A DNA stretch of 64,000 bases from Paludibacteraceae bacterium (GCA_017480285.1 JAFVAX010000034.1:1-64000); one strand, 5' to 3'. Positions 8,601-18,016 are shown, numbered from the stretch's first letter. Numbers and translations: made by a program. The notes: a model not told the origin generated them from the sequence alone.

Positions 8601-10525
8601 CCTGATTGGATAGGCTCTTCCTGACATTCTGAGTCTGCCACCCAACGAGTGATATAGTATTCAGCACCGCGGTCGTTAGCCTTGCCCACGGTAGTAGTTA
8701 GCGACGATTGTGTAGGGTCGTCAGTCTTGATGGCTGTACCTTTCTTATCGCTACTGTTGCTTACGAACCATGAATAAGCATAAGGTTGTGTTCCACCCGC
8801 TGCAGCTTTATTGTTGCTTATTGTAACAGAATACGGCAACTCTTGGTAGATAACCTGTTCAACGGCTTTTATTGAACCTGAGTCAAGTTTGGCGGTTATA
8901 TATACATATACACCATTGCTACCGAAGTTTTCATCGTCGATAACCTTAGCTGTGCCGGATGTGCCGGAAGCCTTAGCCACTTCTACCGATGGGCTCCAAT
9001 CCGGACGGCAACGACTGTCGCGAGCAGCGCGGGTTATAAAAATAAGACCCGTGTTTTCTGTTGATATGGTATATGCGGAGAATTTGGCTTGCGGAACTTC
9101 GTCTGCCTGCAAAGGTTTGAGCGAAGCAGGGATAACGCCATTCTTTACTTTTGTACCATCATAGTACTCATATTTATACCAGTACTTTTCTTCATCTGTC
9201 TTTCCGTCGTCCTTACCTTGTTGGGCGGCTTCGTTGGTAACACTCAGTTCGCTGAATTTCTTTTCTACACCTTCACAAACACGAACAGTATCGTAAGTAA
9301 CTTCAGCGTTCTTTTTGAACTTCTTACCAAAAGCACCGGTAATGAAATCGTAGTAACCTTGAACGAATATACGAACGAACTTATGTTGCTCGCCAACAGT
9401 AGCAATAAGATTTACTTGTTGCAGACCGCAAGGCTTGTTGTATTTGGCTTTCGTTCCGTCAATAACAATGATGGTATCGTTTTCGTCAACAACAGTCTCT
9501 CTTACCGACCACTCAAACTCGCTATCAACTTGTCCGACAGTAAAGTCAGAGGTGATACCTATTTGCGATTGGTCAGCACTCTGAGTACCAGCCGGAAAAA
9601 CTGGCATAACACTTGCTTCTGAAAGAGCTTGACTTGTAGAGTTGAAACAAGCGAGTTGCGGATACAGTTTGTCATTATCGCTTATCCATTCATTGTCTCC
9701 TGCGAAAATTGTAGCGAGGTTCTTCTGCGTAAGAGCCGTACCTCCACCACCGGTAAGCAGTGTTGTAACCTGACAGTCGAAATAAGCATTTTGAACTGTA
9801 CCTTTCTTACCTGTAATAGGATCGCTCGGGTTAGCATAACCTACGTTGTAGCACATACGAATAGTACCTTTGGAGTTATCGCCTACCAGACCACCGCCTG
9901 CTGTAGCCGAACCTGCAGAAAGGACACCTACATTGTAGCTATACTCAAGCGTACCTTCGTTAGTACCAATAAGCGTACCGATGTTACCTGCACCGAAACT
10001 ATTCAAACCCATAAGGTTGATAACATGAGTTACAGTACCGCGGTTGATACCGGCAATGATACCTGCGTTTTGAGCATCGTCGGCAAGCAACATACCATTG
10101 TTGTAGTTTCCATTTACTGCTGTTGCAGCATCTGCGGCTTTTATACCCATAGCCACATTGGCAACACGACCGTTATTGCCTATCACTCCAAACAAACCTA
10201 CATTTTCAGCCTTTGCTTCAGCGAAATAGTAGAAGTTGTTGATGGCATGGCAACCACCATCAAATTGACCTTGAAACGGGTAGGAAGCATTTCCAATAGG
10301 AGTCCATTGCTTGTGATTCAAGTCAATGTCCTGAGTGAGCACAAACCGCGCTCCGGCAAACGAATTGGATTTACTTTGTTGAGCCACCCATGCCAAGTTT
10401 TCAGCAGAAGTAATCTGATACGCGCCACCTGACTGAGCAGGAGCAGTAGCAGTACTTCCGTTCCACTGTGCCCACAATAATGTTGAGAACAGTGCGAAAA
10501 CAAGAGGTAATAGTACTCTTTTCAT
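5696..10525 (-). CDS. Large T9SS-dependent surface adhesin with GLUG-like and alternating repeats
   Basis: Secreted or cell-surface protein of 1609 residues. Signal peptide at 1-19 (ending LLWAQ). Residues about 30-275 form a GLUG-like region (FDGGCHAINNFYYF, GGGLVGDNSKGTIRMCYNVG). From about 530 to 1300 two module types of 105-115 residues alternate. Type B contains GGSQPYTYTWMVS, NIGAGDKKASDYS and YWFYRTV. Type A contains a Cys-Asx/Glu-Pro motif (CNPQT, CEPSE, CDPKV), ATGxxGKYEYRW and a final REV or REA. The C-terminal 70 residues (FTVMGQQLSRMPLSGGVYII ... KVFVK) are a type A T9SS sorting domain, so export across the outer membrane and attachment by the sorting machinery is expected. No enzyme motif was seen. 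The gene is coupled to the OmpA-like gene by ATGA. Adhesion is inferred from architecture. Confidence 0.85.
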   Translation of the reverse strand: MKRVLLPLVFALFSTLLWAQWNGSTATAPAQSGGAYQITSAENLAWVAQQSKSNSFAGARFVLTQDIDLNHKQWTPIGNASYPFQGQFDGGCHAINNFYYFAEAKAENVGLFGVIGNNGRVANVAMGIKAADAATAVNGNYNNGMLLADDAQNAGIIAGINRGTVTHVINLMGLNSFGAGNIGTLIGTNEGTLEYSYNVGVLSAGSATAGGGLVGDNSKGTIRMCYNVGYANPSDPITGKKGTVQNAYFDCQVTTLLTGGGGTALTQKNLATIFAGDNEWISDNDKLYPQLACFNSTSQALSEASVMPVFPAGTQSADQSQIGITSDFTVGQVDSEFEWSVRETVVDENDTIIVIDGTKAKYNKPCGLQQVNLIATVGEQHKFVRIFVQGYYDFITGAFGKKFKKNAEVTYDTVRVCEGVEKKFSELSVTNEAAQQGKDDGKTDEEKYWYKYEYYDGTKVKNGVIPASLKPLQADEVPQAKFSAYTISTENTGLIFITRAARDSRCRPDWSPSVEVAKASGTSGTAKVIDDENFGSNGVYVYITAKLDSGSIKAVEQVIYQELPYSVTISNNKAAAGGTQPYAYSWFVSNSSDKKGTAIKTDDPTQSSLTTTVGKANDRGAEYYITRWVADSECQEEPIQSGNVVHYTVYDILKAGSLWNTKTNPKADSTITLCNPQTNLTVPFAGATAVTGATGNYEYHWYLDGKLVADQTGATVNITNLGLSFGKTYKLTREVCDTQIMSIIGKSGNECKTTTGTLTIKVNSEFSAGAITVGDSILYGEESYTKTIANKTLPSGGSGKFNFTWMYSADANIGAGDKQASDYSTDINQSALTVTITADNDGTEYWFYRTVGDESCNDAGLFSTGVQHFMAYRKFSAGSIEEQTLNVCEPSESKTLKSTAAATGANGKYEYRWKLDGKVVEGLTGAQADLNQFGLDYGKDYTITREARFTGLPANKTAGDAEKWFVSEGTVKIHVFNEFDAGTISVNRQDTIVFVGINDACAQRSILSYKEATGGSQPYTYTWMVSTDANIGAGDKKASDYSDKIDDTRITLCLTAADYGSEYWFYRTVADANCHTTPVLSEGVQHYIVYNELRPGEIESLTGEYELFLCDPKVNRQISEFTPATGIDGKYQYRWILAERGAQTGTVVPGATNNTVNVQDLPLTYNRQYTLYREVKHELTDWKRSNGRVDITVYEKVDYGSIKTGSEAFCFETKEDSIILTIEQTKAPEGSGEMPIRWVLRDENSAWSYTLPNSNVNQLDRYVIKWSQIQNLTLPASLTMRREVKSNVCENQWIASDGTYSIRLGMTEHKTQTIKVCEKNLPETLTFTYNDGTTTNYTFNANGDVVTLREMLPSGCERETKLTCRTVVVPEVEFEELGQICQNSNILTLNYNVTRGTATNFEITFDDDVKTAYEVQDTTGVLESQSGKIEVFIPALGDDDFALNVVFTNENEKSIICAPNEYKVPFTIAIDGFIEQRWNDVLFVNNNSTHWPSTAGLTDSLFVSYQWYKDGYPLEGETGQTYQEIGGLNGTYSVQLTTNGGLTFRTCEVIIDPSTGLEELGIDPASVVRTDYFTVMGQQLSRMPLSGGVYIIRYTLDNGKMITSKVFVK

Positions 10526-10628
10526 TGTTAGTTAAATTTATAAAGTTATTATTTTTTTTATTTTAACTTATTGCTTATATTTTAACCTACTTGCTTTGGG
10601 CTGACGCTCAAAGAAGTTGAGGAAATTA

Positions 10629-11492
10629 CTACGATTTTTGTTTCATTGCTTTTATGCCCTTATAAATAAGCCATACGCCCCAAATAATAAACGGAATTGA
10701 CAACCACTGTCCCATATTGAGAACCATATTGCTCTCAAAGGCCTCTTGGTCAAGTTTGATAAATTCCAAAACGAAGCGTGTGAAGAAAATTATCTCAAGA
10801 AAAACGCCAAAGATAAGTCCTTCATATTTATAGCATTTATATCTCCAATACATTATCCAAGTTACCACAAACGCCACTATACAATAAAGCATCTCATATA
10901 TCTGTGTCGGGTGACAAGGTACGGTCTGTCCGTCTCTTACGAAAACAAAACCCCACGGCAGGTCGGTCGGGTTGCCGTATATCTCAGAGTTCATAAGGTT
11001 ACCCAAACGGATACAAGTGGCTGTCAGACAAACGCCTATCACTAACTTATCAAAGATCCAAGCAATAGACTTATGAAAATGCTTTTTCGACAGCAGTATT
11101 GAAGCAATGATAAGCCCTATTGCCCCGCCATGCGAAGATAGTCCGCCTTGCCAGATATAAAGCAGTTCCCACGGGTGCTCAATATACGGATTGCGGTAGT
11201 TGAAAGTCATGCCGAGAAACTCTACAGGCTCAAGTCCTAATATTGCTGCCTCGTGCCACTCATAGAACCAGCAATGCCCTAACCGTGCACCCACGATAAC
11301 GCCCGTAACCATATAGACGAATATCTTGTCTGCCCAATCGTCGGGACAACCTTCGTTCTTATATAGTTTCTGTTGTACCCAATAGCAAAGCATTATCCCG
11401 ACAGCCCAAAGTATGCCATACCAGCGAACCTCAAGCGGACCGAGACAGAACGCCACAGGGTCAACATTCCATATTATAGATAACAACGACAT
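10629..11492 (-). CDS. lgt: Prolipoprotein diacylglyceryl transferase Lgt
   Basis: Integral membrane enzyme of 287 residues that moves diacylglycerol from phosphatidylglycerol to the lipobox cysteine of prolipoproteins, the first step of lipoprotein maturation. Seven or so hydrophobic segments are visible, together with the signature region WQGGLSSHGGAIGLI and the Arg-rich NPYIEHPWELLYIWQGG loop before it, then CIRLGNLMNSEIYG (the conserved R-x-GN-x-x-N-x-E motif). Length is standard. It lies 51 bases after secA on the same strand and is probably cotranscribed, grouping two protein-export functions. A weak hairpin (CTGAT-ATCAG followed by T6, at about 11502-11525 on the minus strand) in that gap could attenuate expression. 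Confidence 0.95.
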   Translation of the reverse strand: MSLLSIIWNVDPVAFCLGPLEVRWYGILWAVGIMLCYWVQQKLYKNEGCPDDWADKIFVYMVTGVIVGARLGHCWFYEWHEAAILGLEPVEFLGMTFNYRNPYIEHPWELLYIWQGGLSSHGGAIGLIIASILLSKKHFHKSIAWIFDKLVIGVCLTATCIRLGNLMNSEIYGNPTDLPWGFVFVRDGQTVPCHPTQIYEMLYCIVAFVVTWIMYWRYKCYKYEGLIFGVFLEIIFFTRFVLEFIKLDQEAFESNMVLNMGQWLSIPFIIWGVWLIYKGIKAMKQKS

Positions 11493-11543
11493 TATTTTAT
11501 TCTGAAAAAACTGATTGTTTATCAGCCAATATTGGCAGATTCA

Positions 11544-14500
11544 TTAAAGTCCTTTTCCGTGGCAGTTTTTGTATTTGAGTCCGCTGCCGCAAGGGCACGG
11601 GTCGTTTCGTCCGACTTTCTTTTCCTGACGGCGTATAGGCTCAGTCTTTTGCACTTCGCGTGTATCACGATGTGCAGGGTCGGCTGTTGAAGAAACCACT
11701 TGGTCTTTCTGCGTACGATAACGACTATAGTCGTGTCGTTGTTGTTCCTGTGCCTGACGAACATCGTTAGGATCAGCCATTTGCAACTGCGCACGAAGCA
11801 GAACGGCAAGCACACGACGGTTCATACGCTCAACCATCTGGGCAAACAAGTCGAAAGAGTCAATCTTGTACATTACAAGCGGGTCTTTCTGCGCATAACT
11901 TGCATTCTGCACCGACTGTTTCAAATCATCAAGTTGGCGAAGGTGCTCTTTCCACTCGTCGTCAAGGATATATAGTATCGTTCGTTTCTCAAATTCCTTA
12001 ACCACCTCTTGCGATTTGCTCTCTGCCGCACGCTCAAGGTTGACACCTATTTGATATACCCGCTTACCGTCGTTGATAGGCACAAGAATGTTTTGATACA
12101 TACTGCCCTTGTCCTTATACACGCGTTGAATAACGGGGTCAGTTAGTTGCACAATCTTCTCCATTTTGCGCTCAAACGACTGAAGGACATGTTCTGCAAG
12201 TTCGTTCACTATATCAAGGGTTTTCCCATGCATAAAATGCGCTTCATCAAATGGCGGTTCAACAGCAAAGACTTGCAGAAGTTCGTCTTTCAACATAAAG
12301 TAGTCAGATGTCTGACGAGCCTTTTCCACTATGCCCTCGACAGTGTCGTAAATCATATTGGCGATATCCACGCCTATACGCTCGCCCATAAGAGCATGAT
12401 GTCGTTTGGCATAGATAACATTACGCTGTTGGTTCATCACATCGTCGTACTCAAGCAAGCGTTTACGGATACCGAAGTTGTTCTCCTCGACTTTCTTTTG
12501 TGCATTCTCAATAGTTGATGTAAGCCATTTGTTTTCAATCATCTCACCTTCCTCGAAGCCCATACGGTCCATCACTTTGGCTATACGCTCCGAGCCGAAC
12601 AGACGCATCAGTTCATCTTCAAGAGAAATGAAGAACACGCTTGAACCCGGGTCGCCTTGTCGTCCGGCACGACCGCGCAACTGGCGGTCAACACGACGAC
12701 TCTCGTGGCGTTCCGTACCGATGATTGCCAAGCCACCTGCCTCTTTCACTTCAGGGGTTAGTTTGATATCCGTACCACGACCCGCCATGTTGGTGGCAAT
12801 CGTAACGACACCCTTCTTTCCCGCCTCGGCTACAATCATTGCCTCGCGTTGATGCAATTTGGCATTCAAGACATTATGTGGTATCTTGCGCATGGTGAGC
12901 ATACGCGAAAGCAGTTCGGATATCTCAACCGATGTTGTACCGACAAGCACAGGTCTGCCCTCACGAACCATCTGTTCTATCTCTGCTATAACGGCATTGT
13001 ATTTCTCTCGTTTAGTGCGATAGATACGGTCGTTTTGGTCGATTCTGGCGATAGGACGATTGGTTGGGATAACCACAACATCAAGTTTATATATATTCCA
13101 GAACTCACCTGCCTCTGTTTCTGCCGTACCGGTCATACCCGCGAGTTTGTGATACATACGGAAGTAGTTTTGCAGAGTGATAGTCGCAAAAGTCTGTGTA
13201 GCAGCCTCAACTTTGACATTCTCTTTTGCCTCTACGGCCTGATGCAAACCGTCTGACCAACGACGACCTTCCATGATACGGCCAGTCTGCTCGTCAACTA
13301 TCTTGACTTCGTTGTTATCAATCACATAGTCAACATCTTTCTCAAACAATGTATATGCCTTAAGCAACTGATGTACAGTATGTACGCGCTCGGCTTTGAT
13401 AGAGTATTGCGAGAGAAGTTCGTCTTTTTTCTGTTGCAGCTCCTCTGCCGAAAGGTTCTGTTTCTCAAGTTCAGCCATTTCCGAACCCACATCAGGAAGA
13501 ACGAAGAACTCAGGGTCTTCAGTAGTGCCGGTCAGGACATCTATACCCTTATCAGTCAATTCTATAGACTTATTTTTCTCGTCAATAACAAAATAAAGTT
13601 CGTCGGTCGCTATATGCATGTTCTTTTCGTTCTCTTGCATATAGAACTCTTCGGTTGCCTGCAAGCGCACTTTATTGCCTTGTTCGGAGAGGAACTTGAT
13701 AAGTGCCTTGTTTTTCGGCATACCTTTGTAAGAACGGAACAATGCGAGTTCGCCTGCCTCGGCTTCTTTCTTGTCCGGCGAAGCCATCTTCTGCTTTGCC
13801 TCAACAAGCAGTTTGCTTGTAAGTGCCTGTTGTGTCTTAACAAGATTCTCCACCCGATGTTTGTATTCATCGTACATCTGATCCTCACCCTTCGGAACAG
13901 GACCTGATATGATAAGAGGTGTACGGGCATCGTCGATCAACACAGAGTCCACCTCATCGACAATAGCGTAGTTATGTCCGCGCTGAACAAGGTCCATAGG
14001 CGAAGTTGCCATATTGTCGCGAAGGTAGTCAAAACCGAACTCATTGTTCGTACCAAAGGTAATGTCACAAGCATAAGCACGACGACGCTCTTCGGAGTTA
14101 GGTTTGTACTTATCAATACAGTCAACCGACAGTCCGTGAAACATATAGAGCGGACCCATCCACTCGGCATCACGCTTAGCAAGATAGTCGTTTACGGTAA
14201 CCACATGCACACCCTCGTGAGTCAGAGCATTGAGAAATACAGGCAAGGTAGCAACAAGCGTCTTACCTTCACCGGTAGCCATTTCTGCAATCTTTCCTTG
14301 GTGAAGAACGACACCACCAATAAGTTGGACATCATAATGCACCATATCCCATACTATCTCATTTCCACCGGCTTGCCAGCGGTTATGATAAACAGCCTTA
14401 TCGCCTTGTATCTCAACAAAATCGTGGTTCGTAGCCAAGTCTCTATCAAAGTCGGTAGCCGTAACCTCAATCGTCTCGTTCTCAGAGAAACGGCGCGCTG

Positions 14501-14849
14501 TATCTTTCACTATAGCAAAGGCTTCGGGGAGAATTTCCAAAAGCACTTTTTCATAAGTGTCTTTTATGTTTTTCTCCAACTTATCCACCTCTTCGTAGAT
14601 TTTCTCACGCTTTTCAATAGGGGTCTGTTCAACCGATGCTTTTAAGGCAGCAATCTTCTCTTTGTCAGACATGACAGCATCTGCCAAACGGTTTTTGAGA
14701 GCCTCGCTTTTCTCGCGAAGTTCGTCATTGGAACAAGCGACTACTCGCTCGTATTCTGCTTTTATCTTTTCAACATACGGCATAACCTCACGCATATCGC
14801 GCTGAGACTTATTGCCGAACATTTTTTGTAGTATTCCTAAAAAATTCAT
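11544..14849 (-). CDS. secA: Preprotein translocase ATPase SecA
   Basis: Motor ATPase that pushes preproteins through SecYEG. It has 1101 residues, longer than the 901 of E. coli, as is usual in Bacteroidota. The extra length includes an insert of about 150 residues between [12 protein letters not shown] and [15 protein letters not shown]. Visible: Walker A in [14 protein letters not shown], Walker [14 protein letters not shown], the second nucleotide-binding fold with [10 protein letters not shown] and [11 protein letters not shown], a helical scaffold region, and at the C-terminus a zinc-binding tail ([19 protein letters not shown]) expected to contact SecB or the ribosome. A consensus promoter lies 50 bases upstream. 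lgt follows. Confidence 0.97.
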   Translation of the reverse strand: MNFLGILQKMFGNKSQRDMREVMPYVEKIKAEYERVVACSNDELREKSEALKNRLADAVMSDKEKIAALKASVEQTPIEKREKIYEEVDKLEKNIKDTYEKVLLEILPEAFAIVKDTARRFSENETIEVTATDFDRDLATNHDFVEIQGDKAVYHNRWQAGGNEIVWDMVHYDVQLIGGVVLHQGKIAEMATGEGKTLVATLPVFLNALTHEGVHVVTVNDYLAKRDAEWMGPLYMFHGLSVDCIDKYKPNSEERRRAYACDITFGTNNEFGFDYLRDNMATSPMDLVQRGHNYAIVDEVDSVLIDDARTPLIISGPVPKGEDQMYDEYKHRVENLVKTQQALTSKLLVEAKQKMASPDKKEAEAGELALFRSYKGMPKNKALIKFLSEQGNKVRLQATEEFYMQENEKNMHIATDELYFVIDEKNKSIELTDKGIDVLTGTTEDPEFFVLPDVGSEMAELEKQNLSAEELQQKKDELLSQYSIKAERVHTVHQLLKAYTLFEKDVDYVIDNNEVKIVDEQTGRIMEGRRWSDGLHQAVEAKENVKVEAATQTFATITLQNYFRMYHKLAGMTGTAETEAGEFWNIYKLDVVVIPTNRPIARIDQNDRIYRTKREKYNAVIAEIEQMVREGRPVLVGTTSVEISELLSRMLTMRKIPHNVLNAKLHQREAMIVAEAGKKGVVTIATNMAGRGTDIKLTPEVKEAGGLAIIGTERHESRRVDRQLRGRAGRQGDPGSSVFFISLEDELMRLFGSERIAKVMDRMGFEEGEMIENKWLTSTIENAQKKVEENNFGIRKRLLEYDDVMNQQRNVIYAKRHHALMGERIGVDIANMIYDTVEGIVEKARQTSDYFMLKDELLQVFAVEPPFDEAHFMHGKTLDIVNELAEHVLQSFERKMEKIVQLTDPVIQRVYKDKGSMYQNILVPINDGKRVYQIGVNLERAAESKSQEVVKEFEKRTILYILDDEWKEHLRQLDDLKQSVQNASYAQKDPLVMYKIDSFDLFAQMVERMNRRVLAVLLRAQLQMADPNDVRQAQEQQRHDYSRYRTQKDQVVSSTADPAHRDTREVQKTEPIRRQEKKVGRNDPCPCGSGLKYKNCHGKGL

Positions 14850-14898
14850 AATGTTTAAGTCTTTTGAGTTATTTTTACTAAATTCAACTCATAACTCG

Positions 14899-14930
14899 CA
14901 AATTTAATAAAAATAATTGTTTTTTGCAAA
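14899..14930 (-). promoter_or_regulatory. secA promoter
   Basis: On the minus strand: -33 TTTG (14927-14930) and -7 TAAATTTG (14899-14906) with exactly 20 bases between them, 50 bases before the secA start. Confidence 0.75.
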
Positions 14931-14951
14931 TTTTATACATTTTTTACTCTT

Positions 14952-16442
14952 TTATCTAAAGAATCGTATATTTTCTGAGTTTGGTAATTGCAATATATAA
15001 GCCCCTCGTGGGAGTGGAAACAAACAAATGTCAGTACAAGAAAAAACAACTACCTGACCCGTGGTGTTAAAAATCTTTAATGGTATCCTCTTGGGATTTA
15101 TCACATACCCATCCTTAAAGAACACATCGCTCAGCGAATTAGTTGTAGCCAACTCGCTTTCCGTTTTATCGGCAAAAGTCTGATATTGAACATCTTCTGT
15201 TTCCGGCTTATCATCCAAATTGAAAAATACAAACCGTTGCCAATACTTGTGCATAATCTTTCTCGGACGAATGATAGGTTCGTTTCCGGACATATCATAA
15301 GCCCAACATATCGTGTCAGGAGCATAACGCCTGTATATGGTCCACTGATTGACAGTATCTTGCAGCAGTTGCCAAGGAGTTGTTACAGTCTTTGTAAAAA
15401 CAGACGATGAAGCCGATGACGATGAGCCGACAAAGTTATTTGATACTTTGTTTTTAACTCTTATTGAGTCATTTTCAAGAAATTCGACATACCACACCGC
15501 GTCTTCGGGATATTCAAGAGTTGATGGCAAACAATATAACTCATCTTTCAAATAAAGCGGTTGATTTTCTTTTACAGGAAGAACATATTTGTCTTGATTC
15601 GTTCCATCTAAAACCAACAACGACAGTTTAGGACAAGAGATAAGATAATTGCCTGTTGTTAAGGTCGTTGCTTGCGTCCAATCGTCTGTTTCTTGCTGTT
15701 TATCTGCAAAAAGGGCATAAAGAACCATTTGCCCTATAGGATATATCACTTCACCTGCTTTATAGAGCACTGTCGGCATTATAGAAGATGTTGCATAAGT
15801 ATTTGTAGTCCAACCTATAAAATACCAACCTTCGGGACATACCTGAGGTTCAGGAAGCACTACACCTTCTGATGGTTTGCTTTCTTTTACCACAACAGGC
15901 TCTGTCGCATTATCCGTTAGCAGTTTTACAGACCCTACCGCCGAAGCATCGGAATACTCAATGGTATATGATTCTATATAAAGGGAGTTTTGATATGCGG
16001 TAACGGTTATACGAACGCTATCGCCTTGCCCAACAAATTCTGCAGGCGAGAAATTTTTGGTTATCGGAACAAAATCGGTTGTATATTCCGAATTCCACAA
16101 GACACTTGCAAAACTACTTTGAGGTATTTCCCATATAACATCATCATTTATAGCCGACCAGAGAGCACCGGCACCTGCCATTGAGTTGGAGTGAGCAGAA
16201 ACAGAAATACTATGTATGCGCTGATTACCATAGCCGTACAAGGTCAGCATACACGATTTCCCTTCGGTCAGTTGTCCTACCTTTCCTGATGTCGAATTGG
16301 TCTTAAAAACAGCAATACTGCCGATAGGTTCTTGACCATCACTGCGGACAGTACTTCTTGAATTGATAGTGTATATAACCTTTTCTGCGTGGCACGTAAG
16401 TACCAACGAGAGACAACCTAATATCAAAATCCGTTTAGTCAT
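14952..16442 (-). CDS. Secreted protein with InlB/Listeria-Bacteroides-type repeat and T9SS-like tail
   Basis: Predicted exported protein of 496 residues, function unknown. Signal peptide MTKRILILGCLSLVLTCHA, then a region of about 150 residues without recognisable motifs, then one repeat resembling the Listeria-Bacteroides (Flg_new/InlB B) fold: a SEGVVLPEP lead-in followed by GWYFIGWTTNTY and MVLYALFAD. The C-terminus (IPLKIFNTTGQVVVFSC ... PRGAYILQL) resembles a T9SS sorting domain, though it ends atypically in RFFR. I chose the ATG at 16442 because it starts directly with the signal peptide and falls 7 bases after the upstream gene; the longer frame would overlap that gene. It is cotranscribed with the beta-helix lipoprotein. 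Confidence 0.7.
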   Translation of the reverse strand: MTKRILILGCLSLVLTCHAEKVIYTINSRSTVRSDGQEPIGSIAVFKTNSTSGKVGQLTEGKSCMLTLYGYGNQRIHSISVSAHSNSMAGAGALWSAINDDVIWEIPQSSFASVLWNSEYTTDFVPITKNFSPAEFVGQGDSVRITVTAYQNSLYIESYTIEYSDASAVGSVKLLTDNATEPVVVKESKPSEGVVLPEPQVCPEGWYFIGWTTNTYATSSIMPTVLYKAGEVIYPIGQMVLYALFADKQQETDDWTQATTLTTGNYLISCPKLSLLVLDGTNQDKYVLPVKENQPLYLKDELYCLPSTLEYPEDAVWYVEFLENDSIRVKNKVSNNFVGSSSSASSSVFTKTVTTPWQLLQDTVNQWTIYRRYAPDTICWAYDMSGNEPIIRPRKIMHKYWQRFVFFNLDDKPETEDVQYQTFADKTESELATTNSLSDVFFKDGYVINPKRIPLKIFNTTGQVVVFSCTDICLFPLPRGAYILQLPNSENIRFFR

Positions 16443-16449
16443 ATCAACA

Positions 16450-17904
16450 TTATTGTTCAGTATATTCATATTCGTAGCAACCGGCAGAAGCATGTTTGGG
16501 GCGCACCCGTCCTAACCTGTCGGTAGGATATTGTTTTGACCATACCGTATCCGCCACACCTTCGGCTATTGACAAAGAGTCAAGCGTGAAATCGTAATAT
16601 ACATATTCACCATACTTATAAAAATCGTTTTTGAACAAACGGACAGAGTCTTCATCCTCAGGGTAGAAACGGTTTTTATCTGCCCATGGTTTTATTCTTG
16701 CCGTATCAGTGCGCACAAGATTTCCGCTGAAAGAGCCTAAATAAGAGTCAATAAAAGGTGTGGCAACAACTATATTTTCTTTTCTTACGCCTACAATTAT
16801 GTTGTTGAAGCACTCAACATTTGTATAAGCTCTGTTCTTGCTTAAATTGCTGATATATAGCGATGCTACATCTTCTCTGCCGGTTGGTTGGAGATTGATA
16901 TTGGTATATCTGTAGAACGATGCTATCGTATTGTGTATAAGCCGTTGATGACCGCTTGAGAGATACACAGCATAACTGCCACAGTTAGATATTTCAGAAT
17001 TTACTATTTCGGCATTAACTTGCTGTGCTACAATACCATACGCCACATGGTTATGAATACGACTGTTCCTTACCACGAGTTCGGGAAAATCATCGGGATT
17101 TGTTTCGTAAGAGATAGCAAACAACCCTGTTGTACCTGAGAGGACATTCACATAGTCAAACACATAGTTGTTTTTCTGCTGCGAATTTTCCTGTTGCAGA
17201 AGGAACAGACTGCCCCACCCGCCTGCAACATACTGATACGGCACCTTCGGGAAAAGTCTGTCGGTACGATCGCTACGGAAAGTGATAGGCTGCTCAAGCG
17301 TACCTTCCGCCGTTACATTTCCTAAACAAAACAGTTGACAACCCGTATGACAAAAGAATGTTGCCCCTGCGTCAATCTTCAGATTTCCGGCAAAGATTAT
17401 AGTGTCAAACAAAAGATACGGCTTCGTGGCAGTCAGTATGGTGTCGTGTCTTATTGTGCGTTTATTCCATATCTCTACATTCTGCCCGTATGCTTCAATA
17501 ACCACTTCTTTCACCTCGCCACCGGCAACACACTGCAACTTGTCTTCGATAAAAACAGGTGTGTTCACATCTAACGGGTCAATAGTTGCTTTCAGAAAAA
17601 CAAAGATACTGTCTTTGCCGGCAAGTTCTATATCCCGAAGCCTGTCAGGGTCTGCCTCGCCGTCGATATTAAGACTAAAATTCTCACCGTCCGACAATGC
17701 AAGCCTTTCGAACACTATGCTCTGTTTACCCTCATTACGGATTGTAAGCCGTTGCGTACTGCTGCCTACAGTTGTAAAAACCGTGTCAAAACGCACAGTA
17801 TCAACCGAAAAACTTATTTGCATAAGCGTTGCCTCGCCTCGGTTGCTTCGACAAGAAGCCAGCAAAAGCGCAAAGGAAACAAATATGTAAGCAATTTTTT
17901 TCAT
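16450..17904 (-). CDS. Right-handed beta-helix lipoprotein
   Basis: Predicted lipoprotein of 484 residues. The signal peptide is MKKIAYIFVSFALLLASC with a lipobox (LLASC) at Cys18. Residues about 30-150 resemble an Ig-like domain (RLTIRNEGKQSIVFERLAL). Residues about 175-400 have the short-strand periodicity of a parallel beta-helix: FAGNLKIDAGATFFCHTGC, LVVRNSRIHNHVAYGI, AEIVNSEISNCGSYAVYLSS and ECFNNIIVGV. A conserved-looking ending, DRLGRVRPKHASAGCYEYE, closes it. Polysaccharide binding or cleavage is common for this fold, but no catalytic residues could be assigned. The start at 17904 places the lipobox correctly; the longer frame would begin upstream of the transcription start. It heads a two-gene operon and is divergent from btuB. 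Confidence 0.75.
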   Translation of the reverse strand: MKKIAYIFVSFALLLASCRSNRGEATLMQISFSVDTVRFDTVFTTVGSSTQRLTIRNEGKQSIVFERLALSDGENFSLNIDGEADPDRLRDIELAGKDSIFVFLKATIDPLDVNTPVFIEDKLQCVAGGEVKEVVIEAYGQNVEIWNKRTIRHDTILTATKPYLLFDTIIFAGNLKIDAGATFFCHTGCQLFCLGNVTAEGTLEQPITFRSDRTDRLFPKVPYQYVAGGWGSLFLLQQENSQQKNNYVFDYVNVLSGTTGLFAISYETNPDDFPELVVRNSRIHNHVAYGIVAQQVNAEIVNSEISNCGSYAVYLSSGHQRLIHNTIASFYRYTNINLQPTGREDVASLYISNLSKNRAYTNVECFNNIIVGVRKENIVVATPFIDSYLGSFSGNLVRTDTARIKPWADKNRFYPEDEDSVRLFKNDFYKYGEYVYYDFTLDSLSIAEGVADTVWSKQYPTDRLGRVRPKHASAGCYEYEYTEQ

Positions 17905-17921
17905 TATTCTGCAAAAACTTA

Positions 17922-17953
17922 CAAAGATAATAAAATATGCTGAAATTTGCAAA
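17922..17953 (-). promoter_or_regulatory. Promoter of the beta-helix lipoprotein operon
   Basis: Minus-strand -33 TTTG (17950-17953) and -7 TATCTTTG (17922-17929), 20-base spacing. The -33 box abuts the -33 box of the divergent promoter, forming TTTGCAAA. Confidence 0.75.
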
Positions 17954-17977
17954 TATCAATAAAAAATAGTATCTTTG
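17946..17977 (+). promoter_or_regulatory. Promoter of the btuB leader and btuB
   Basis: -33 TTTG (17946-17949), 20 bases, -7 TATCTTTG (17970-17977). The expected start of transcription near 17984 rules out the TTG codon at 17975 as a start for the leader gene. Confidence 0.75.
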
Positions 17978-18016
17978 CTGTATAAAGAAACATATTTTTG
18001 TATTATCTCAAATTTG

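Noticed and set aside
9089..10432. Plus-strand ORFs of 177 and 267 codons opposite the adhesin N-terminus
   Set aside because: Cys/Thr-rich translations without domain features, fully inside a long coding frame with clear secretion signals; antisense shadows.
16443..16493. Upstream start for the T9SS-type cargo at 16493
   Set aside because: It would overlap the lipoprotein gene by 44 bases and bury the signal peptide behind 17 residues.
17975..18016. TTG start at 17975 for the btuB leader gene
   Set aside because: It lies inside the -7 box of the promoter, upstream of the expected transcription start; the ATG at 18017 is used instead.
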